Below are positions 59,006 through 64,000 of a stretch of 64,000 bases of DNA, piece by piece. The stretch spans positions 1 to 64,000 of the forward strand of contig JAFTDF010000020.1 in NCBI GenBank assembly GCA_017454295.1, written 5' to 3'. This DNA is from Bacilli bacterium. GTDB taxonomy: Bacteria > Bacillota_I > Bacilli_A > RFN20 > CAG-826. The translations under genes and the position numbers were made by a program. A model generated the notes under the pieces. The model saw only the letters and a program-made list of their open reading frames with translations, did not search any database and was not told where the DNA came from. Each line of letters begins with the position of its first letter. Position 1 is the stretch's first letter.

Positions 59006-59509
59006 TTATTTGAGGAATTCGCCCCACTCTTTCGCCAAGCGTTCCAATGTATATTGGGCATTCGCTGGAGAAGTGGAGGGAAGACAAACGTGGGGGATGC
59101 CAAGTTCGGATTGATAAAGTTCGAAATAATGGAGGGATGCTTTGCCGTTGCAAACCACGAGGGAAATCTGCGTGCCCTGCACAATGCTTTTTAGATCCGC
59201 GGGTTCCACGTCTTTGATGGTCGCGTCGCTTGAACCGATGATGGCGCAAGACTCGATACTGTCATAGAGGGCGTAGTGATGACGTTTGCAGAAGGCGGTT
59301 TTTTCAGCAATCGTGGCGGGCGTGGATTCGTTTGCGATCTTCGCCAGCAGCGGCCAAAAGCGATTCTGGGGATGCCCATAGAAAAAGGCGGCCTCCCTTG
59401 ATTTGACGGAGGGAAACGACCCAAGAATCAAGATTTTGGAGTCGGGGAACACCAGTGGCGGAAAGCCATGCTCCACCCGTTTATAATCCTTCTTGGGTTT
59501 CGATGCCAT
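59006..59509 (-). CDS. DNA-deoxyinosine glycosylase (UDG superfamily)
   Basis: A 167-residue glycosylase. ILILGSFPSVKSREAAFFYG is the motif of the hypoxanthine-DNA-glycosylase branch, followed by HPQNRFWPLLA; the second motif is LPSTSPAN. It would remove deaminated bases such as hypoxanthine from DNA. It overlaps dus by 29 bases at its start. Confidence 0.87.
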   Translation of the reverse strand: MASKPKKDYKRVEHGFPPLVFPDSKILILGSFPSVKSREAAFFYGHPQNRFWPLLAKIANESTPATIAEKTAFCKRHHYALYDSIESCAIIGSSDATIKDVEPADLKSIVQGTQISLVVCNGKASLHYFELYQSELGIPHVCLPSTSPANAQYTLERLAKEWGEFLK

Positions 59510-60452
59510 GGAACACCGCCTCGATGTCGGCTTGGGTATTGGCTCCGGTTAGGGCCAACCGATACTTTTTATAGCCGCTAAAACCGGAAAGGAAATGGGG
59601 TAGGATGCTTCGCATTTCCTTTACTGCACGGATTTCTCCGTGAAGATCAATTAGCATCTTCGCGTATTGTCTTGCGTAACGAAGTTGGTCGCCTAGAGTT
59701 GGGTTAGGCAAACGCTCTCCGGTTTTAAAATACTGATCGATTTGGGTCACTAGAAAAGGGTTCCCGATTCCGCCACGAGCTACCATAATGCCGTCGCAAC
59801 GGGTCACCTCATGAGCGCGTATGGCATCCTCCAAAGAGAAGATGTCGCCAGAGACAATCAAGGGAATATGTAGTTGATCCTTCAAGCCGGCAATCCGTTC
59901 GTAATCCGCCTTTCCAGCGTAGAACTGGCTTCTGGTGCGGCAATGGATCGCGAGGGCTTGTACACCGGTTTTCTCTAGCCCCAAGGCCACTTCTTCCACA
60001 TTGATGGAATCCTCATCCCATCCAAGGCGAATTTTGGCCGTCACCGGCTTTTCGGAAAGGTGGCACACTGTTTCCATATAGGCAAACAGCGCTTCTGGGT
60101 TCCGAAGCCAAGCGGAACCGGCACCGGTCTTTACAACCTTGGGAACCGGGCAGCCTAAATTGATATCCAAAACTTCGTAATCTGCGCTTTTTTGCACCAA
60201 TTCAATGGCTTTTGCAGTGTTTTTGATATCGAATCCAAACAATTGAAGGCCCACAGGGTGATCGATTTTCGAGGTTTCCAAATAATCGAATGTCCGTTTG
60301 TTTCCATAGGCGATTCCGCAATCGGAAATCATCTCCGAATAAGACAAAGCCACCCCAAAGGGTTTCATAAAATCGCGATAAGCGACGTTGGTGACGCCCG
60401 CCATCGGGCCGAGGATGACGTTGCCTTGTAATTCGAGGTTCCCGATTTTCAT
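59481..60452 (-). CDS. tRNA-dihydrouridine synthase, DusB-like
   Basis: A 323-residue FMN enzyme. LGPMAGVTNVAYR, INLGCPVPKVVKTGAGSAWL (with the catalytic Cys), IHCRTRSQFYAG and IMVARGGIGNP are Dus landmarks. It reduces uridines in the tRNA D-loop. A hairpin terminator of ftsH ends only a few bases before its ATG, and there is no ribosome site. Confidence 0.94.
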   Translation of the reverse strand: MKIGNLELQGNVILGPMAGVTNVAYRDFMKPFGVALSYSEMISDCGIAYGNKRTFDYLETSKIDHPVGLQLFGFDIKNTAKAIELVQKSADYEVLDINLGCPVPKVVKTGAGSAWLRNPEALFAYMETVCHLSEKPVTAKIRLGWDEDSINVEEVALGLEKTGVQALAIHCRTRSQFYAGKADYERIAGLKDQLHIPLIVSGDIFSLEDAIRAHEVTRCDGIMVARGGIGNPFLVTQIDQYFKTGERLPNPTLGDQLRYARQYAKMLIDLHGEIRAVKEMRSILPHFLSGFSGYKKYRLALTGANTQADIEAVFHGIETQEGL

Positions 60453-60454
60453 AA

Positions 60455-60484
60455 ATGAAGAACCGGCCCTTTCGAGCCGGTCTG
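60455..60484 (-). terminator. Weak terminator between ftsH and dus
   Basis: ACCGGC and GCCGGT arms, then TCTTCATTT on the minus strand, running into the dus start. Confidence 0.5.
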
Positions 60485-60486
60485 GT

Positions 60487-62703
60487 TTATTCTTCGTCTT
60501 TCTTCTCGGCGGCCTTCTTGGCTGGGGCTTTCTTTTTGGCCGGAGCCTTCTTGACGCTAGAAGCGGCTTTCTTCGGAGCGGTTTTGGCTTTCGGGGACTT
60601 GGGTGCAGGTTCCTTGGCCTCTTCTGTGGGCGCTTCTTCGGCAGGCGCTTCGTCCTTCGGGGCTTCTTTGGGCTCTTGGCTCGGCAGCTTGCCGGTAGCG
60701 CAAAGCGATTCGATTTCCTCGGCCGTGATGGTTTCCTTGTCTAACAAGGTCTCGGCAATGAGGATGACCTGATCTTTCTTTTCTTCCAAAAGCTTACGGG
60801 CGGCTTCATGGGCATCTTCGATGATCTGACGGACGGCCTTATCGATTTCATAAGCGATTTGGGTGGAGAAGTTCTTTTGGGTAGAGGCGTAGTCTCTTCC
60901 TAAGAAAACGGAACCCGTATCGCGTTCATATTGGATGGGGCCAAGTTCGGACATCCCGAATTCGGTGACCATCAAACGGGCCAAACGAGTGGCTTGTTCG
61001 ATATCGTTGGAAGCGCCGGTGGAGACATCCTGGAAGAAGATTTCTTCGGAGGTACGGCCGCCAAGCAAACCGGTAATGCGGGCGAGCAGCTCGTTTTTGG
61101 TCATCAAGAAACGATCGTCTTCGGGGGTCATTAAGACATGGCCACCAGTATTGCCTCTAGGCACGATGGTAATCTTTTGAACCTTGTCGGAATAAGGCAA
61201 GTTGATGCCGATAACAGCATGGCCGGCTTCGTGGTAGGCAACCTGCTTCCGTTCTTTTTCGGAAAGACCTTTAGAGGATTTGGCAGGACCGGAGATACGG
61301 CGATCGATGGCTTCGTCGATTTCAGCCATGGTGATGAGGTCTTTGTTGCCACGGACCGCTAAGATCGCGGCTTCGTTTAACACGTTATCCAAATCGGCGC
61401 CGGAGAAGCCCACCGTCCGTTTGGCAAGGGCGCCGAAGTCGACGTCGGGAGAAATCATTTTATCGCGGGCGTGCACTTTCAAAATCGCTTCACGCCCTGC
61501 TTTATCCGGGAGGGAAACGGTGATGGTCCGGTCGAAACGTCCAGCACGGCGCAGCGCCGGGTCGAGGACGTCGTCACGGTTGGTGGCGGCAATGACCAAG
61601 ATGCCCGAATTGGGTTCGAAGCCATCCATTTCGACGAGCAATTGGTTCAAGGTTTGTTCACGTTCGTCGTTGCCACCGCCTAAACCAGCGCCACGCTGAC
61701 GGCCAACAGCATCGATTTCATCGATGAAGATTAAGCAAGGAGCAGCCGCTTTGGCTTGATGGAACAAGTCACGAACACGTCCCGCACCAACACCGACATA
61801 CATTTCTACGAAGTCGGAACCAGAAATCGAGAAGAAGGGTACGCCCGCTTCGCCAGCAACGGCTTTGGCAAGCAACGTCTTACCGGTACCAGGAGAACCG
61901 ATCAAAAGCACGCCTTTGGGCAAACGGGCACCGAAACGGGAGTAACGTTTGGGATCTTTGAGGTATTCCACGAGTTCCACCATTTCGGCTTTTTCCTCGT
62001 CGCATCCAGCGACATCGCTGAATTTGACTTTGTTGTTATTGACCTTGCGGGCCGGGGATTTGTTGAAGCTAAAGATTCCGTTGTTGGAATTGTTCATCGA
62101 CCGGCTCATCGAAGCGAAGATGAAGAAGCCGATGATCACCACGATGCCGGTGGAGATGATGGTCGGTCCCCAGTTGTCCCACCAAGAGCGGGCAAAGGCA
62201 TCGCGGACGCCCATCGCGGGGATGACGCGCTCGTTGCCGGCAAAGTAGACTTTGGCGTCCTGGATCGCGCCTTCAAAAATAGAACGGTAGGAAGGATGGA
62301 TGATGGTCTTGCCGTTATATAAATAAGAGAAGTCGGTTCCCCACGCTTCTTCGTCGATTAAAACAACGAATTTGCCGGAACCGGTGATTTTGCCATCGGC
62401 GTTGGTGACGGCATAGGTACCATTAACGGTAACGGCTTTGTAACTTTGACTGACTTCAGCGGTAACGACCTTCTTCGCCAGATCACGGTATTCTTGGACA
62501 CGCACGACCTTGCCGCTTCCGGCACCGTCGTCTTGGACTTTATAGCCAAACGCCGTATCCAAATTCGACACATACCAAGTCTCGGTACGGTTGGTCATCT
62601 GAGAAAGAATCAGCCATAAAAACATACCGATGGTGATGGCCATCAGCAAATAGGGTAGCAAACGCCCGAACGGGCTTCTTCTTGGGGCTTGTCCATCATT
62701 CAT
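60487..62703 (-). CDS. ftsH: ATP-dependent zinc metalloprotease FtsH
   Basis: A 738-residue membrane protease. Two helices (about 15-36 and 177-198) enclose a large extracytoplasmic domain. Walker A is GSPGTGKT, Walker [11 protein letters not shown], and the zinc site is HEAGH. The last 70 residues are Lys/Ala/Pro-rich ([18 protein letters not shown]), longer than usual. It degrades membrane and short-lived proteins. AAGGAG ribosome site. Confidence 0.97.
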   Translation of the reverse strand: MNDGQAPRRSPFGRLLPYLLMAITIGMFLWLILSQMTNRTETWYVSNLDTAFGYKVQDDGAGSGKVVRVQEYRDLAKKVVTAEVSQSYKAVTVNGTYAVTNADGKITGSGKFVVLIDEEAWGTDFSYLYNGKTIIHPSYRSIFEGAIQDAKVYFAGNERVIPAMGVRDAFARSWWDNWGPTIISTGIVVIIGFFIFASMSRSMNNSNNGIFSFNKSPARKVNNNKVKFSDVAGCDEEKAEMVELVEYLKDPKRYSRFGARLPKGVLLIGSPGTGKTLLAKAVAGEAGVPFFSISGSDFVEMYVGVGAGRVRDLFHQAKAAAPCLIFIDEIDAVGRQRGAGLGGGNDEREQTLNQLLVEMDGFEPNSGILVIAATNRDDVLDPALRRAGRFDRTITVSLPDKAGREAILKVHARDKMISPDVDFGALAKRTVGFSGADLDNVLNEAAILAVRGNKDLITMAEIDEAIDRRISGPAKSSKGLSEKERKQVAYHEAGHAVIGINLPYSDKVQKITIVPRGNTGGHVLMTPEDDRFLMTKNELLARITGLLGGRTSEEIFFQDVSTGASNDIEQATRLARLMVTEFGMSELGPIQYERDTGSVFLGRDYASTQKNFSTQIAYEIDKAVRQIIEDAHEAARKLLEEKKDQVILIAETLLDKETITAEEIESLCATGKLPSQEPKEAPKDEAPAEEAPTEEAKEPAPKSPKAKTAPKKAASSVKKAPAKKKAPAKKAAEKKDEE

Positions 62704-62760
62704 AGTTGGAGTCTCCTTGTCGTAAACAAATAACTAGCTGCCTTTTTTCAAAGGCACATA

Positions 62761-62788
62761 ACTTTATTCCATGTGGAATTTAAGTCAA
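62761..62788 (-). promoter_or_regulatory. ftsH promoter with palindromic spacer
   Basis: TTGACT, 16 bases, TAAAGT on the minus strand. ATTCCA-CA-TGGAAT sits in the spacer and is a candidate operator. Confidence 0.5.
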
Positions 62789-62790
62789 TG

Positions 62791-64000
62791 TTAACGCTCG
62801 TCGTCTTTGAGCTTCATCCGAAGGACCGAAGTGTGTTCTTCCGAGAAGTTCTGGCGGTAGCGCGGCACGTAGATGATACGGCCGTTTTTGTTGAGGAAGA
62901 TCGGCCAAACATAACGGAGGCGCATCGGCATCTTCCAAATGGAATAGAGGGTGTGGACGGATTCGAGGTAATCGTGGACGACGTAGGTGTCGTAAGGAAG
63001 GGCCGTGCGAATCGTTAGCGGATAGTCGTCTTCGTGGATGCCACGGTCTTCGGCGCCCATTGAGAAGTCGAGGTAGAAGTTGGGCGTATCGAGCACGGTC
63101 GGTTTGCCAAGCAAATAGGTATAAGGCAATTCGTCAAAGCGATGGCCGATTAAGATGATGTCATATTGCTTCATCAAATAGGTGTCACCGGTTAATTGAA
63201 GGGAATCGTTTGGGGTCTGAGACAAGCAGAACGCGCGGATCTTCGCAAGAAGTTCGGGGGTTACGATCACTTCGTCGGTGGCTTGGTTGATAAAGCGAAC
63301 CATCGTATCGGCGAATTCGTCTTTGGATAACGAAATCAAGGCGCGGATATCGAGTTCTTCCCCTTCGGCAATACGCTGCCGGAATTCGTGGGCCATCTTG
63401 ATGTCTTCGTCATTGGCCGCAATCATTTCGGATAGCAGGTTTTCGCGGTCGATTTCCGATAACGCAGCCACTTCCCGATAATAGGAAGATTTCGTGTAAT
63501 TCTTTTCAAACACCGAAGTTTTGCGGGAATAGGGGACGTTATTCTCTTCGCAATAGTCCAGCAAATCCTGAGCCGAGAAGTGCAGCAACGGGCGAACGAT
63601 CATCATGCCGTTTTCCACCGCAGTGGGGCTAATGCCGTATTTGGCCTTTCCGACTTCGTGCTTCTTTTGGTAGAGGTAGGTTTCCAGCAAATCGTCCTGA
63701 CTGTGGGAGAGGAACAAGGCGCTGCCCTTTACTTCGTCATAAATCTTCTTGAAGAAGTCGTAGCGAATGCCCCTGGCCCAAGTAACGAAGTCGACCCCTT
63801 CCGGCGCTTTGGGGGCATCGGCGATTTCGTAACGGAGTCCATTCTTCGCGCAATAGGCTTTTAGTTCTTCGAAATCGGAATCGAATTCGCCGTTGGGGGA
63901 ATAATCCACGGCCACAACGATGGGTTTGACCCCTTGCTTCAAAAGCATGTCGACGAGGGCCATCGATTCCATGCTGTAGTTGCACGCAACTAGGTAGTTG
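62791..64000 (-). CDS. tilS: tRNA(Ile)-lysidine synthetase TilS-like, 5' end outside the window
   Basis: More than 400 residues with TilS features: SMALVDMLLKQGVKPIVVAVDYS, FLSHSQDDLLETYLYQKKHEV, and MMIVRPLLHFS, which belong to the N-type PP-loop domain, plus a C-terminal domain. The frame continues past the right edge. The nucleotide-binding motif SGGxDS, present in nearly all TilS, reads NYSMES here (just upstream of the first ATG at 63972). TilS makes lysidine at C34 of tRNA-Ile(CAU). With the loop degenerate, activity is uncertain. Confidence 0.8.
   Translation of the reverse strand, partial: NYLVACNYSMESMALVDMLLKQGVKPIVVAVDYSPNGEFDSDFEELKAYCAKNGLRYEIADAPKAPEGVDFVTWARGIRYDFFKKIYDEVKGSALFLSHSQDDLLETYLYQKKHEVGKAKYGISPTAVENGMMIVRPLLHFSAQDLLDYCEENNVPYSRKTSVFEKNYTKSSYYREVAALSEIDRENLLSEMIAANDEDIKMAHEFRQRIAEGEELDIRALISLSKDEFADTMVRFINQATDEVIVTPELLAKIRAFCLSQTPNDSLQLTGDTYLMKQYDIILIGHRFDELPYTYLLGKPTVLDTPNFYLDFSMGAEDRGIHEDDYPLTIRTALPYDTYVVHDYLESVHTLYSIWKMPMRLRYVWPIFLNKNGRIIYVPRYRQNFSEEHTSVLRMKLKDDER

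Noticed and set aside
61756-62322. Long plus-strand frame (188 codons) opposite ftsH
   Set aside because: It is antisense to a clear ftsH, has no ribosome site and a His/Asp/Gly-rich composition typical of shadow frames.
1-64000. Genetic code 4 (UGA = Trp)
   Set aside because: RF2 is present with a working UGA control site, and many genes end in TGA as ATGA overlaps.
1-64000. CRISPR array or intact prophage
   Set aside because: No regularly spaced repeats, cas genes, or phage structural genes were seen.

Overview
The window is a chromosomal segment of a Bacillota bacterium. The dnaX-ybaB-recR-tmk-holB-ricT-rsmI cluster and the prfA-prmC-TsaC/RpiB block match the gene order of Bacilli, and copA-copZ-csoR, a CIRCE element and comFA/comFC fit the same group. 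I cannot name the species; an uncultured gut-type Bacilli lineage is the best inference. UGA is a stop codon: prfB (RF2) is present with its classical programmed frameshift at an in-frame UGA, so the Mycoplasma code does not apply.

Bases 1-5,200 are an accessory block next to a tRNA-Ala(CGC) gene. It holds a truncated DUF4256 gene, two GNAT acetyltransferases (one fused to an XRE domain), a flavin-type oxidase, a ParE/Phd toxin-antitoxin pair, an XRE/zinc-ribbon regulator and a RhuM-PLD protein. Two AT-rich islands and three degenerate copies of a short repeat mark it as mobile or recombined DNA.

From 5,500 to 14,900: a Y-family polymerase with its YolD partner, an untracked 52-codon peptide gene with its own ribosome site, promoter, cre-like sites and terminator, an M29 aminopeptidase, two polytopic membrane proteins flanking a phage-type PhoH ATPase, folD in an operon with a zinc-ribbon/TIR/leucine-rich-repeat protein, secG and a HAD phosphatase. 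From 14,900 to 26,400 the minus strand carries secA-prfB-yitT-uvrB-HAD-secG, comFA-comFC and prfA-prmC-TsaC::RpiB. From 26,457 to 32,961 the plus strand carries the replication/repair operon.

From 32,958 to 40,471 a tightly coupled minus-strand operon runs patatin-rluA-DUF1538 transporter-two PII-like proteins-YfhO. Then come a 5'-nucleotidase lipoprotein, a GH2-HAD-esterase operon, a MacB-type ABC system, an M24 peptidase, the copper operon, hsp20, lysS, a MarR-controlled heterodimeric ABC exporter, a deoxyinosine-type glycosylase, dus, ftsH and the start-truncated tilS.

The most unusual signal is regulatory. Several genes without a Shine-Dalgarno sequence have a -10 hexamer placed exactly so that the start codon would be the transcription start. 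This recurs at 479, 5068 (an ACG codon), 5524, 13882, 40511 and 45408, with near misses at 10491, 23322 and 26457, and suggests routine use of leaderless mRNAs. The TIR-LRR protein and the 52-residue peptide are the best candidates for undescribed biology.
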